Shown here: positions 9,762 to 18,284 of the stretch, in pieces | Layout: every line of letters begins with the position of its first letter | How positions within the stretch are numbered: position 1 is the first letter of the stretch | Assembly: GCF_003945325.1 (NCBI RefSeq) | Contig: NZ_AP019307.1 | Location: forward strand, 2,294,001 to 2,358,000 | Direction of reading: 5' to 3' | Origin: Nocardioides baekrokdamisoli | Lineage (GTDB): Bacteria; Actinomycetota; Actinomycetes; Propionibacteriales; Nocardioidaceae | DNA: 64,000 bases | Made by a program: the position numbers and the translations under genes | The notes under the pieces: model-generated | Databases searched by the model: none | The model's input: only the letters and a program-made list of their open reading frames with translations | What the model was told of the DNA's origin: nothing

Positions 9762-10640
9762 ATGCGCAGCAACAACCCGATCTTCAATCGCGCCGAGGGC
9801 TTCAACAAGGCTCCGAGCGTGAACATGTACGGCAACACCACCTACGCGGGCAACGGCGCGGGTTACACCGGTTTCGGTACGCCGCAGGCCGGAGGCACGA
9901 CCTTCGCGCCGACCGCGCCGACGCCGGTCATGACGATGGACTCCGTCGTACGCGCCAGCGCGATCACCTTCGGCACGGTCCTGGTCACCGCGATCCTGAC
10001 CTGGGTGCTGACGCCGGCGCTGACTCGTGTCGTTGACGACACCACCGGCAAGATGGTGGTGGTCGGCGACTACGCACCGCTGTTCGCTGCGCTCACCGTC
10101 GGCTCGGGCCTGGCCTTCGTGATGTCGCTGGTGAACTCGTTCAAGCGCACGATCAGCCCCGCGCTCGTGATCGTCTTCGCGGCCGCTGAGGGTGTGGCGA
10201 TCGGCGCGATCAGCAAGTTCGTCGACGTCCAGTTCGCGCATGGCATCGTGATCCAGGCGGTCCTCGGCACCTTCGCAGCTTTCGCCGGCACGCTGGCTGC
10301 CTACAAGTACTTCAACATCAAGGTGGGCAACAAGTTCCGTACCGGTGTCATCGCTGCGATGTTCGGCATGGTCGGACTGGCCATGATCGACCTGGTGATG
10401 GGCATCTTCGGCGGAAGCACCCACCTGTTCGGCTTCTCGGGCATCGGCATGATCACGGCCGTCCTCGGCATTGTGATCGGTGTCTTCATGCTGATCCTCG
10501 ACTACGACCAGGTCGAGAACGGGATCGCCAACGGCCTTCCTGAGAGCGAGTCCTGGCGGGCGGCCTTCGGCCTCACCGTCAGCCTCGTCTGGATCTACAC
10601 CAACCTGCTGCGGTTGCTGTCGATCCTCAACCAGCGCTGA
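9762..10640 (+). CDS. Bax inhibitor-1 / YccA family membrane protein
   Basis: BI-1/TMBIM proteins are multi-pass membrane proteins linked to calcium leak or protease regulation (YccA modulates FtsH). The 292-residue protein starts with the actinobacterial YccA-type leader RSNNPIFNRAEGF. A Gly/Thr-rich cytoplasmic stretch follows, then about seven membrane helices between residues 60 and 290. The acidic pair in DYDQVENGIANGLP is the conserved C-terminal Asp region. A strong AAGGAGGAG precedes the ATG. A perfect 22-bp hairpin terminates the gene. Confidence 0.92.
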   Translation: MRSNNPIFNRAEGFNKAPSVNMYGNTTYAGNGAGYTGFGTPQAGGTTFAPTAPTPVMTMDSVVRASAITFGTVLVTAILTWVLTPALTRVVDDTTGKMVVVGDYAPLFAALTVGSGLAFVMSLVNSFKRTISPALVIVFAAAEGVAIGAISKFVDVQFAHGIVIQAVLGTFAAFAGTLAAYKYFNIKVGNKFRTGVIAAMFGMVGLAMIDLVMGIFGGSTHLFGFSGIGMITAVLGIVIGVFMLILDYDQVENGIANGLPESESWRAAFGLTVSLVWIYTNLLRLLSILNQR

Positions 10641-10644
10641 GCCC

Positions 10645-10693
10645 AGAACGACGAAGCCCCGCCTCCGAGATGGAGGCGGGGCTTCGTCGTTCT
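10645..10693. terminator. Bidirectional terminator, 22-bp perfect stem
   Basis: Bases 10645-10666 pair perfectly with 10672-10693 around a 5-nt loop. The right side is followed by a T-containing stretch. It lies between the convergent BI-1 and SGNH genes and can stop both. Confidence 0.9.
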
Positions 10694-10719
10694 TCGGGTC
10701 TGGTGCGCACAAGACGGCG

Positions 10720-11655
10720 TCAGCGGCGGCCGGCAGTGGCCCAGATGCGTCCCAGGCGGCCCCGCGGGCGCGGCGTGGGACCGAGTTCGGTGCCCGGTCG
10801 GTTGGCTGCCATCGCGGCCGCAGCCGCGATCGGGATCGCCGTGCCGCCGAGGTAGGTCTCCAGAGTCGCCCGGCTGTCATCGAGCAGACCGAGTGCGGCC
10901 AGCGAGGCGGGGACCAACACGTTGGCCAGGCGTTCGTACCCGGCAGCCGACGGGTGGAAGCGGTCGGGGCCGAACAGGAAGTCCGGGTGCGCCTTGAACT
11001 CCGGTCCGAGGATGTCCGCGAGCGAGACCGTACGTCCGCCGGCCTTCACGACGTAGATCGACTGCTCGAACGCGATCCGTCGCGACCAGGCGCGTACGAC
11101 ATGCCTCAGCGGCGGGAGGATCGGGCCGATCGTCCCCAGGTCGGGGCATGTGCCGACCAGGACGGCGCAGCCCGAGTCGAGCAGCGAGGAGACCGCACGG
11201 ACCAGGTGCCGCCGCGACTGCGACGGACGCACCATGTGCACCACGTCGTTGGCGCCGACCAGGATCACGGCGAGATCGGCGCGCTCGGCGATCGCCTGGC
11301 GTACCTGCGCGCCGAGATCGGAGGCCATCGCGCCGACCACGGTGAGGTCGTGGAAGTGGACCGGGCGTCCGGTGCGCTCCATCAGCCCTTCGGCCAACAG
11401 CGTCCCGGGTGTCTCCTCGAGCTTGTCCAGGCCGTACCCGGCAGCACTCGAGTCGCCGAGGAGCGCCACCTTCAGCGGAGTGCCGTCGAGATCGCGCCCG
11501 AAGACGCCGGTGGAGTTCGGCGGTTCGGGGAGGGGTACGCCGTTGATGACCCGGAGGCTGACCCGGCCCTCGGCGAACATGACGCCGAAGGTCAGCAGAC
11601 TCAGGCCGACGCCCCAGCGGGCGGCGCGAGCCGTCCGTCGGGTCAGCTTGTTCAC
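10720..11655 (-). CDS. SGNH/GDSL hydrolase, membrane-anchored or secreted
   Basis: SGNH hydrolases are esterases or lipases with a Ser-Gly-Asn-His active site. All blocks are visible: GDSSAAGYG (Ser nucleophile), the Gly of the second block, VGANDVVH (Asn), and DRFHPSAAGY (Asp/His). A single N-terminal hydrophobic segment (WGVGLSLLTFGVMFAEG) anchors or exports the domain. I place the start at GTG 11655 because a TACAGT -10 box (11663-11668, minus strand) lies exactly 7 nt upstream. The longer frame to ATG 11688 would begin upstream of that promoter. It is divergent from cbs. The substrate is unknown. Confidence 0.85.
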   Translation of the reverse strand: MNKLTRRTARAARWGVGLSLLTFGVMFAEGRVSLRVINGVPLPEPPNSTGVFGRDLDGTPLKVALLGDSSAAGYGLDKLEETPGTLLAEGLMERTGRPVHFHDLTVVGAMASDLGAQVRQAIAERADLAVILVGANDVVHMVRPSQSRRHLVRAVSSLLDSGCAVLVGTCPDLGTIGPILPPLRHVVRAWSRRIAFEQSIYVVKAGGRTVSLADILGPEFKAHPDFLFGPDRFHPSAAGYERLANVLVPASLAALGLLDDSRATLETYLGGTAIPIAAAAAMAANRPGTELGPTPRPRGRLGRIWATAGRR

Positions 11656-11662
11656 GGCGTCC

Positions 11663-11668
11663 ACTGTA
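11663..11668 (-). promoter_or_regulatory. -10 box (TACAGT), leaderless SGNH hydrolase start
   Basis: TACAGT on the minus strand is followed by 7 nt and GTG 11655. It shares the divergent intergenic space with the cbs promoter. Confidence 0.5.
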
Positions 11669-11704
11669 GGAGGTCGACGAGACGGCATTCGGAGCCGGCC
11701 TCGG

Positions 11705-11710
11705 TAGTGT
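11705..11710 (+). promoter_or_regulatory. -10 box (TAGTGT), leaderless cbs start
   Basis: TAGTGT is followed by 6 nt and GTG 11717. No Shine-Dalgarno is present. Confidence 0.55.
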
Positions 11711-11716
11711 CGTCAC

Positions 11717-13102
11717 GTGGAGTACGTCGACTCGATCCTTGACCTGATCGGCAACACCCCGTTGGTGCGGCTCAACCGCGCGCTGGACGGTCTGGAGGAC
11801 GGTCCGATCGTCCTGGCGAAGGTGGAGTACCTCAATCCCGGCGGGTCTGTGAAGGACCGGATCGCGTCGCGGATGATCGAGGCTGCCGAGGCCAGCGGCG
11901 CCCTCAAGCCCGGTGGCGCGATCGTCGAGCCGACCAGCGGGAACACCGGTGTCGGCCTCGCTCTGGAGGCCCAGCGCCGCGGTTACAAGTGCGTGTTCGT
12001 CTGCCCCGACAAGGTGTCCGAGGACAAGCGCAACGTGCTCAAGGCGTACGGCGCCGAGGTCGTGGTCTGCCCGACTGCGGTCCCGCCGGAGCACCCCGAC
12101 TCCTACTACAACGTGTCCGACCGGCTCGCCTCGCAGCCGGGGGCGTGGAAGCCGGACCAGTACTCCAACCCGCACAATCCGCGGTCGCACTACGAGACGA
12201 CCGGTCCCGAGATCTGGCAGCAGACCGAGGGCAAGGTCACCCATTTCGTGGCAGGCGTCGGCACCGGCGGCACGATCAGTGGCATCGGCCGCTACCTCAA
12301 GGAACAGAACCCGGACGTGCAGATCATCGGCGCCGACCCTGAGGGTTCGGTCTACTCCGGTGGCACCGGTCGGCCGTACCTCGTCGAGGGCGTCGGCGAG
12401 GACTTCTGGCCGGAGACGTACGACCGCACCGTGGCCGACCGGATCATCGAGGTGGTCGATGCCGACTCGTTCGCGTACACGCGTCGCCTCGCGCGCGAGG
12501 AGGGGCTGCTGGTCGGTGGCTCCAGTGGGATGGCCGCGTACGCCGCCCGCCAACTCGCCCACGAACTCAGCCGTTCGGGCCGTACGGATGCCGTCATCGT
12601 CGTGCTGCTGCCGGACTCGGGCCGCGGCTACCTGACCAAGGTGTTCAACGACGCGTGGCTGTCGCAGTACGGCTTCGCCACGGGCTCCGAGGCCTCGTCC
12701 CAGACCGTCGGGGAGGTGCTGCGTGGCAAGGACGGCCGACTGCCCGACCTGGTCCACACGCACCCCGCAGAGACGGTCGCGGAGGCCGTGCATATCCTGC
12801 GCGAGTACGGCGTTTCGCAGATGCCGGTGGTCCGTGCCGAACCGCCGATCGTGGCGGCCGAGGTGGCTGGTTCGGTGTCGGAGAGGACCCTGCTCGAGGC
12901 CCTCTTCACGGGCCAGGCCAAACTGACCGACCTCGTCGAGAAGCACATGAGCGCGCCGCTGCCGTCGATCGGCTCCACCGAGCCTGCCACGGCCGCCGCC
13001 CAGGTGCTCGAGACGTCAGACGCGCTGCTGGTGCACGAGGACGGCAAGCCGGTCGGTGTCCTCACGCGGGCGGATCTGCTCGCGACGCTCGCGACTCACT
13101 GA
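11717..13102 (+). CDS. cbs: Cystathionine beta-synthase
   Basis: This PLP enzyme condenses serine and homocysteine to cystathionine in reverse transsulfuration. The 461-residue protein has the fold-II PLP lysine in PGGSVKDR (K46), the substrate loop TSGNTG and the phosphate-binding GTGGTISG. Two C-terminal CBS (Bateman) domains span about residues 335-460 and probably bind an adenosyl ligand. It pairs functionally with metB 5 kb downstream; M. tuberculosis has the same pair (Rv1077 and Rv1079). Its stop overlaps the convergent ychJ-like gene by 7 bp. Confidence 0.95.
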   Translation: MEYVDSILDLIGNTPLVRLNRALDGLEDGPIVLAKVEYLNPGGSVKDRIASRMIEAAEASGALKPGGAIVEPTSGNTGVGLALEAQRRGYKCVFVCPDKVSEDKRNVLKAYGAEVVVCPTAVPPEHPDSYYNVSDRLASQPGAWKPDQYSNPHNPRSHYETTGPEIWQQTEGKVTHFVAGVGTGGTISGIGRYLKEQNPDVQIIGADPEGSVYSGGTGRPYLVEGVGEDFWPETYDRTVADRIIEVVDADSFAYTRRLAREEGLLVGGSSGMAAYAARQLAHELSRSGRTDAVIVVLLPDSGRGYLTKVFNDAWLSQYGFATGSEASSQTVGEVLRGKDGRLPDLVHTHPAETVAEAVHILREYGVSQMPVVRAEPPIVAAEVAGSVSERTLLEALFTGQAKLTDLVEKHMSAPLPSIGSTEPATAAAQVLETSDALLVHEDGKPVGVLTRADLLATLATH

Positions 13103-13476
13103 TCCTCGACGTCGCCCACGACGTAGAACCAACGTCCGGCCCGCCGCTCAAAGAGGCTGCGCTCGGTCATCGTGCCGAACGTGCCGTCGGCGGCGCGGTA
13201 GTGGGCGCTGAACTCCACCCAGTCGTCGCCATGCCCGTGCACCTCCAGGCCGGTCCACGTCAGACCGCCGCCCTCGATCGATTCCGGCCGCGTACGCGGG
13301 TGCCAGGTGGCCAGGACGTAGTTGAGCAATTCAGGGTCGAATGCGCCGAGTGCGTACGCGCTGTAGCGACTGCGCATCAGCTCCTCGGGTGTCTGCGCGA
13401 GCGCCGCGCCGCGGTGCAGTCGTCCGCAGCACAAGTCGTACCGAAGCCCGGACCCGCACGGGCAGGTCGCGATCAC
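13096..13476 (-). CDS. YchJ-like SEC-C zinc-motif protein (UPF0225)
   Basis: This 126-residue protein starts ATCPCGSGLRYDLCCGRLH, a SEC-C type zinc motif (CxCGS...CC). The YchJ NTF2-like domain follows: ELMRSRYSAYALG, TWHPRTRPES and WVEFSAHYR. Function is unknown; the metal motif resembles the SecA tail. It overlaps the DUF167 gene by 4 bp on the same strand and the cbs stop on the other strand. Confidence 0.88.
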   Translation of the reverse strand: MIATCPCGSGLRYDLCCGRLHRGAALAQTPEELMRSRYSAYALGAFDPELLNYVLATWHPRTRPESIEGGGLTWTGLEVHGHGDDWVEFSAHYRAADGTFGTMTERSLFERRAGRWFYVVGDVEDQ

Positions 13477-13700
13477 TCGTCCACCGCGATCAGTTTCGAC
13501 CGGCTCGTGTGGCCGCGAACGATGTCGATGCGCGACCTGGGGACGCCGAAATGGTCGGCGAGCAATCGGATCACGCCGTCGTTGGCGGCGCCGTCGACAG
13601 CCCGCTCGCGCACGTAGATCGTGAGGGAACCGTCCGCTGAGGCCTCCACGAGCGGGCCCTTCTTCGAGCCGGGCTTCACCGTGATCCCGTAGCGCGTCAC
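13473..13700 (-). CDS. DUF167 (YggU) family protein
   Basis: This 75-residue protein carries the DUF167 core: TVKPGSKKG, then YVRERAVDGAANDGVIRLLADHFGV, and VRGHTSRSKLI. The family is widespread and structurally known but has no assigned role. GTG 13700 is chosen because a TACGAT -10 (13707-13712, minus) lies exactly 6 nt upstream; the longer frame runs into the next gene. It overlaps the YchJ gene by 4 bp, suggesting co-translation. Confidence 0.88.
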   Translation of the reverse strand: MTRYGITVKPGSKKGPLVEASADGSLTIYVRERAVDGAANDGVIRLLADHFGVPRSRIDIVRGHTSRSKLIAVDE

Positions 13701-13722
13701 GCCACGATCGTAGGCGGACCGG

Positions 13723-13908
13723 CTACTTCCGGATCGCGCGCCACAATGTGTACGGCAGAGCCAGCAGCAGCACGATCGGGACCACGAACCAGGCGGAGGA
13801 GCCGTGGTGGGCGAGATACCAGGTGGCGGCCATGCCCAGGACGACGGCGACAGCGACCTGCCAGTCATCGCCCACGAAGAAGTCGTAGAAGAACCTCAGG
13901 ACCTTCAC
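13723..13908 (-). CDS. Small two-helix membrane protein
   Basis: This 61-residue protein begins KVLRFFYDFFVGDDW. It has two hydrophobic segments (VAVAVVLGMAATWYLAHHG and WFVVPIVLLLALPYTLW) and a basic end. GTG 13908 overlaps the stop of the COG4280-like gene (GTGA), so it is translationally coupled to it. I recognise no family. A helper role for the coupled transporter-like protein is a guess from coupling. Confidence 0.7.
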   Translation of the reverse strand: MKVLRFFYDFFVGDDWQVAVAVVLGMAATWYLAHHGSSAWFVVPIVLLLALPYTLWRAIRK

Positions 13909-14651
13909 GCGGTCACCTCCTGACGTGCCCGGATGGTCCGCAGCCCGATGACCAGGACGAGCGCGAAGCCGGCGATCGCCGGGATCAGCCAGAGCAGCGA
14001 AGCGTCGTCGCCCGGCCAGCTCGCATGTGCACCCTCTGCGCCCCAGAAGGCTCCGTACGCAGTGAGCATGATCCCGACAGCGAACTTCATGGTGTTCTCC
14101 GGCACCCGCGACAACGGCGCGCGTACGGCCACCCCGGCGATCGCCACCAGAATGACTCCGGCGGCTCCGGCCAGGGCCGCGACGCCGAGTCGGTGCTGGT
14201 TGGCGCCGAAGGTCACCACGATCAGGACGACCTCGAGCCCTTCGAGGACGACCGCCTTGAAACACAGGACGAATGAGTACCAATCAGCGATCGCGCCGCG
14301 CGTGATCGTCTGGGCGGCCCGCGCCTCGGCGAGCTCACGGCGGAAGATCGCGTCCTCGTCGTGCAGAGCCTTGTAGCCGCTCGCACGCAGGATCGCCTTG
14401 CGCAGCCACTGGAGTCCGAAGATCAGCAGGATCGTGCCGACGAACAGGCGCAGCGGGTTGAGCGGGATCTGGTTGACCGACGGGCCGAGGATCGCGCAGA
14501 CCGCGGCGAGAAGCAGCAGGCCGACAGCCGTGCCCTGAAGGCTGGAGCGCCAGTCGCGGGCGGTGCCGGCAGCCAGGATGATCGTGACGGCCTCGACGGC
14601 CTCCACGACGCAGGCCAGGAGCACCGCGATGACGAGTGCGTACGTAGTCAC
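13905..14651 (-). CDS. COG4280-like predicted cation transporter
   Basis: This 248-residue integral membrane protein has about six helices and an internal duplication of an acidic helix motif: VVEAVEAVTIILAAG near the start and VLEGLEVVLIVVTFG in the middle. Paired E-x-x-E helices recall the FTR1 and UPF0016/TMEM165 metal transporters, so cation transport is inferred. GTG 14651 has a TAGGCT -10 box 6 nt upstream (14658-14663, minus) and looks leaderless. It forms an overlapping pair with the small two-helix protein. Confidence 0.75.
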   Translation of the reverse strand: MTTYALVIAVLLACVVEAVEAVTIILAAGTARDWRSSLQGTAVGLLLLAAVCAILGPSVNQIPLNPLRLFVGTILLIFGLQWLRKAILRASGYKALHDEDAIFRRELAEARAAQTITRGAIADWYSFVLCFKAVVLEGLEVVLIVVTFGANQHRLGVAALAGAAGVILVAIAGVAVRAPLSRVPENTMKFAVGIMLTAYGAFWGAEGAHASWPGDDASLLWLIPAIAGFALVLVIGLRTIRARQEVTA

Positions 14652-14703
14652 CCTCTGAGCCTAGGGTCGCGGCCTGAGACGAACCCATGGACGGTGTGGC
14701 CGG

Positions 14704-15312
14704 TCACGGCCCTGGAGCCGACACCGCCGCCGCCAGCATCGCCACCAGGTCACGGACGTACGCCTCGTGTGACCGGGGCGGACGCGTACCCGACTCGAGG
14801 ACTCGGGCTCGCTGGGCGAGGCTCGCCGTGACGAACAGGGCGAACTCGGCCGTACGTGCTCGCGCAACACCTCGGCCGAGTGGGGGAGTGAGCGCGTCCT
14901 CGAGCGCCCGCAACTGGCGGCCGAGGACGGTGTCCTGAATGGTCCCGGCCAGATGCTCGCGATCCAGACCAGCCCAACCGGCGAGCTGTTCGGTGATGCG
15001 CAGGAAGTCGCGCCCCTCGGGCGTCTGCAACAGGTCGGCGGTGGGGCGTACGAGTTCGTCGACGAGATCGAGGACGGACATGTCCGGACGCGGCTCCGCG
15101 CGGGCGGCGTCCATGGCGGCGACGTGTCGCTGCGCGATCGCACCAAGGAGGCCCTGACGCGACCCGAAGTGGTAGCCGACGGCTGAGTCATTGGCCTGAC
15201 CTGCCTCGCGCACGATGTCGCGCAGTTTCGCACCGGCGACCCCGTCGCGGGCAAAGCGTTGCTCGCCCGCCCGGAGCAGGCGTTCGCGCGTGGTGGTTGC
15301 GTCTCGAGCCAT
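14704..15312 (-). CDS. TetR family transcriptional regulator
   Basis: This 202-residue regulator begins ARDATTTRERLLRAGEQRFA. The TetR HTH follows (GVAGAKLRDIVREAGQANDSAVGYHFGSRQGL), then a ligand domain. ATG 15312 was chosen because the HTH aligns here; the longer frame reads into the operator. TAGTAT 8 nt upstream could be its -10 box. It is divergent from the P450 gene, and the two tandem dyads between them are probable binding sites, giving autorepression and control of the P450. Confidence 0.9.
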   Translation of the reverse strand: MARDATTTRERLLRAGEQRFARDGVAGAKLRDIVREAGQANDSAVGYHFGSRQGLLGAIAQRHVAAMDAARAEPRPDMSVLDLVDELVRPTADLLQTPEGRDFLRITEQLAGWAGLDREHLAGTIQDTVLGRQLRALEDALTPPLGRGVARARTAEFALFVTASLAQRARVLESGTRPPRSHEAYVRDLVAMLAAAVSAPGP

Positions 15313-15324
15313 GGTGATCAATAC

Positions 15325-15355
15325 TAACAACAGTTGTTACTAACAAAGGTTGTTA
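15325..15355. promoter_or_regulatory. Tandem TetR operators between tetR and P450 genes
   Basis: Two related 15-bp dyads lie 16 bp apart: TAACAAC-A-GTTGTTA (15325-15339) and TAACAA-AGG-TTGTTA (15341-15355). The first abuts the predicted tetR -10 region, and the second ends 5 bp before the P450 ATG. This arrangement fits cooperative repression of both divergent genes. Confidence 0.8.
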
Positions 15356-15360
15356 AAACG

Positions 15361-16548
15361 ATGGCGATCACATTCGAACCCATGGACACCGACTTCCAGC
15401 GCGACCCGTACCCCGCGTACACATGGTTGCGCCAGCACGATCCGGTGCACCGGCACGCCGCGACCCGCGAGACCCCTGAGTACTGGGCGCTGTCACGGTT
15501 CGAGGACATCTGGGACGCCGTGCGCCGACCGGAGGACTTCTCCTCGGCCGAGGGTCTGACCTTCTTCCCCGACGAGATCGGGCAGCTCGGCCTCGCGCCC
15601 ACGATCGTGATGCTGGACCCGCCACGCCAGACCCAGCTGCGCGGACTGATCGGCAGAGGCTTCACGCCGCGACGGATCGCCGAGCTCGAGGACGTGATCA
15701 GGGCGTTCGTACGCGCTCGCGTCGAGGTCCTCCGCGACAGCGGGACCGATCTGCACCAGGATTTCTCCTCGACGATCCCCACCTTCGTCCTGGCCGAACT
15801 GTTCGGCGTACCGCGCGAGGATCGGACCCGCTTCGGGCCCTGGGTGCGGGAGCTGACGAATCTGCAGAACGACCCGCTCGGCCTCGCCGTCCACGACGGA
15901 ACGGCCGTCATCGTCGAGATGTTCGAGTACTTCACGGCCGCGATTGCGGACCGGCGGCGTACCCCACAGGACGACCTCCTCGGTGCGCTCGTCGAGGCCG
16001 AGATCGACGGCGACCGTCTGACCGACTGGGACATCCTCGGATTCTGCTTCGTCATGGTCGCAGGCGGTAGCGACACCACCGCGTCGCTGATCTCCCACGG
16101 CGTCGCACTGTTGACCGAGGCGCCTGATCAACGGGCACTCCTGGTGGAGGACCGGTCCCTGATCCCGGACGCCTTGATGGAGTTCCTGCGGTTGGAGAGC
16201 TCGGTCCAGGGTCTGTGTCGGACCACGACCCGCGACGTGAGCGTTGCCGGGACGACGATCCCCTCAGGCCAGAAGGTGCTGATGCTCTACGGATCGGCCA
16301 ACCGCGACGAGGCGGAGTTCGGTGAGACCGTCGACCTCCTGGACGTACGCCGCGCGCCGAAGCGGCATCTGGCCTTCAGTTCGGGACCGCATTTCTGCAT
16401 CGGCAACCATCTCGCGCGTCTCCAGGCCCGGGTGGCGTTCGAGGAACTGCTGGCCGCGATGCCGGACATCGCAGTCGACGGTCCAGCCGGGGTCAGGCAG
16501 CGGTCGGCGTTCGTACGCGGGTGGGAATCGCTGCCGTTGGTTCGCTGA
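15361..16548 (+). CDS. Cytochrome P450
   Basis: Bacterial class I P450s are soluble heme monooxygenases fed by a ferredoxin. The 395-residue protein shows the I-helix VAGGSDTTAS, the ExxR helix EFLRLES, and the heme loop FSSGPHFCIGNHLA with Cys 346 as thiolate ligand. Substrate is unknown, and no ferredoxin gene is adjacent. ATG 15361 follows the second operator directly, with no Shine-Dalgarno, so the mRNA may be leaderless. Control by the adjacent TetR is strongly suggested. Confidence 0.93.
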   Translation: MAITFEPMDTDFQRDPYPAYTWLRQHDPVHRHAATRETPEYWALSRFEDIWDAVRRPEDFSSAEGLTFFPDEIGQLGLAPTIVMLDPPRQTQLRGLIGRGFTPRRIAELEDVIRAFVRARVEVLRDSGTDLHQDFSSTIPTFVLAELFGVPREDRTRFGPWVRELTNLQNDPLGLAVHDGTAVIVEMFEYFTAAIADRRRTPQDDLLGALVEAEIDGDRLTDWDILGFCFVMVAGGSDTTASLISHGVALLTEAPDQRALLVEDRSLIPDALMEFLRLESSVQGLCRTTTRDVSVAGTTIPSGQKVLMLYGSANRDEAEFGETVDLLDVRRAPKRHLAFSSGPHFCIGNHLARLQARVAFEELLAAMPDIAVDGPAGVRQRSAFVRGWESLPLVR

Positions 16549-16563
16549 CCCCGAATGGGTCAG
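16545..16563. terminator. Compact bidirectional hairpin spanning both stop codons
   Basis: CTGACCC (16545-16551) pairs with GGGTCAG (16557-16563) around a 5-nt loop. The TGA of the P450 gene lies in one arm and the TGA of the convergent GH16 gene in the other. Confidence 0.6.
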
Positions 16564-17477
16564 TTCGTAGCGGACTTCCACATGCGTACGTAGTCGATGT
16601 CGGTCGTCGCGGGGATCGTGGTCTTCGGCGTCGGAGCGTTGTTGGTGACACCGAGAGCCTGCGTCAGCACCATGATGTAGCGCTGGTGGAACGCCGGGTC
16701 GCCGTCGGTGTTGTGGAGGCAGGTCTTGCCGTTGACGCTGATCGTGATCGACGTCGGCGTCGAGACGAAGACAAAGGTGTTCCACACGCCGCGCGCGGCC
16801 GCACACGCCCAGGCCGTGTTGACCCCGGGGACGGGGTTCCCGCCCCTCTTTCCGTGCAGGAACGGCACCGCCAGCTCGGGGTAGAGCGAGTACTGCTCGG
16901 AGATGTCGATCTCGCCCTTGGCTTGGTCGGCCTTGGCGACGTACCGGTCATCGGGCCACAGCCACAGCGATTCCTGGAGCCCCGGGGCAGGGGTCGCGGT
17001 CACCCGGGAGCGGACCTCGATCCGGCCGTACTGCTGGCTGAAGGTGTGATACGTCGAGATGCTGGGAGACTCGTACGTGCTGTCCGCATAGCCGGTGCAG
17101 GGGACCGGGTTCGGCACCCGATCCATCGTCAGATGAAGCTCTCCGCCGGACACCGAGATGTACTTCGGGTCATCGACCGTGCAGGCGTACGCGGCGGTGT
17201 TCGGGTTGCCGGTGACGAAACCTGTCTGTACGAACCACTTCGTCCTGTCGAGCGCCTGTCCGTCGAACTCGTCGTGGAACGTGCAGATCCACCGTTGACC
17301 GTCGGCGAACTCGTCCGGCAGGCAGGTGGGCGCCGCGTGATGGTCCAGTCTGCCCGAGAACACGGCACCGGTTGTGAGCATGACTCCGATGGCCACCAGC
17401 GCCGGTGCGCTCCGCAACATCCGGACGAAAGCGCCGCCCCCCGAACCCGTCTCGGGGTCCCGGGGCGCGTCTGTCAT
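16560..17477 (-). CDS. GH16 family glycoside hydrolase, membrane-anchored or secreted
   Basis: GH16 enzymes cleave beta-1,3 or mixed-linkage glucans and related polymers by a retaining mechanism. The 305-residue protein has an N-terminal membrane segment (residues 25-41), then a jelly-roll domain starting FHDEFDG around residue 67. Catalytic motif EIDISE holds the nucleophile E189 and the acid/base E194. The C-terminal TDIDYVRMWK strand is typical. A GACAAT box 6 nt before ATG 17477 could drive a leaderless transcript. Six Cys residues suggest an exported protein. The exact substrate cannot be told. Confidence 0.88.
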   Translation of the reverse strand: MTDAPRDPETGSGGGAFVRMLRSAPALVAIGVMLTTGAVFSGRLDHHAAPTCLPDEFADGQRWICTFHDEFDGQALDRTKWFVQTGFVTGNPNTAAYACTVDDPKYISVSGGELHLTMDRVPNPVPCTGYADSTYESPSISTYHTFSQQYGRIEVRSRVTATPAPGLQESLWLWPDDRYVAKADQAKGEIDISEQYSLYPELAVPFLHGKRGGNPVPGVNTAWACAAARGVWNTFVFVSTPTSITISVNGKTCLHNTDGDPAFHQRYIMVLTQALGVTNNAPTPKTTIPATTDIDYVRMWKSATN

Positions 17478-17542
17478 GGCCTCATTGTCCGGCCCGACCG
17501 GTCGTTCTGCCGCATCCGCCCGTCGCCGGAGCGTCTGCCCGG

Positions 17543-18202
17543 TCAGCCCGGGAACGGAACTCCGGTGTTCGCGTGGCAGCGGTAGCCGTTCGGTACCCGA
17601 TCCAGATACTGCTGGTGGTACGCCTCCGCCGGGTAGAACGTCGGCACCGGACGGATCTCGGTCGTGATCGTGCCGTAGCCGCGTCGAGCCAGTTCGGCGC
17701 CGTACGCAGCGGTCAGGTCGCGAGCGACTGCTTCCTGCTCGGGTGAGTTGACGTAGAGCGCCGAGCGGTACTGCGTACCCACGTCGTTGCCCTGCCGGAA
17801 GCCCTGGGTCGGGTCGTGCACCTCGAAGAACTTCTTCACCAGGTCGGCGTACGTCACCCGCTCAGGGTCGAAGACGACGCGGACGGCCTCAGTGTGGTTG
17901 GTCTGGCCGCTGCAGACCTCTTCATAGGTGGGGTTGGGGGTCGTGCCGCCCTGATAGCCGACCGCCGTCGTGAAGACGCCCGGGACCTGCCAGAACAGTT
18001 CCTCGGCGCCCCAGAAGCAGCCGAGGCCGAAGTACGCCAGCTCGAAGCCGGCCGGGGCGGTCCCGTTGTCCGGATCAGCCAGCAGATCGACGCCGAGGAC
18101 GCGGTGAGACGCCGACAGGGGAAGTGCCTGTGTCCGACCCGCGAGGGTCCTGTCCTCAGGGATGAGTTCCGACTTGTTGATCCAACTCGATCGACCGAAC
18201 AT
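17543..18202 (-). CDS. msrA: Peptide methionine sulfoxide reductase MsrA
   Basis: MsrA reduces methionine-S-sulfoxide in proteins. The 219-residue protein has the catalytic GCFWGAEELF (Cys 62), YQGGTTPNPTYEEVCSGQTNHTEAV split over the active-site loops, and HDPTQGFRQGNDVGTQYRS. The C-terminal HANTGVPFPG region has CH for the resolving Cys. ATG 18202 is set by an AGGAGG site directly upstream. It stands divergent from metB, next to other sulfur amino acid genes. Confidence 0.96.
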   Translation of the reverse strand: MFGRSSWINKSELIPEDRTLAGRTQALPLSASHRVLGVDLLADPDNGTAPAGFELAYFGLGCFWGAEELFWQVPGVFTTAVGYQGGTTPNPTYEEVCSGQTNHTEAVRVVFDPERVTYADLVKKFFEVHDPTQGFRQGNDVGTQYRSALYVNSPEQEAVARDLTAAYGAELARRGYGTITTEIRPVPTFYPAEAYHQQYLDRVPNGYRCHANTGVPFPG

Positions 18203-18272
18203 GGCGCCTCCTGTGTCGTGGACCCGCACTGATCCAACGACTGTCCGAGGACGATTGTTCCGGGTCCGCGAG

Positions 18273-18278
18273 TAGGGT
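18273..18278 (+). promoter_or_regulatory. -10 box (TAGGGT), leaderless metB start
   Basis: TAGGGT is followed by 6 nt and GTG 18285. No ribosome binding site is present. Confidence 0.6.
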
Positions 18279-18284
18279 CGACGC

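Noticed and set aside
18203..18284. SAM or other sulfur-related riboswitch between msrA and metB
   Set aside because: The gap is 82 bp, metB looks leaderless, and no riboswitch core motifs were seen.
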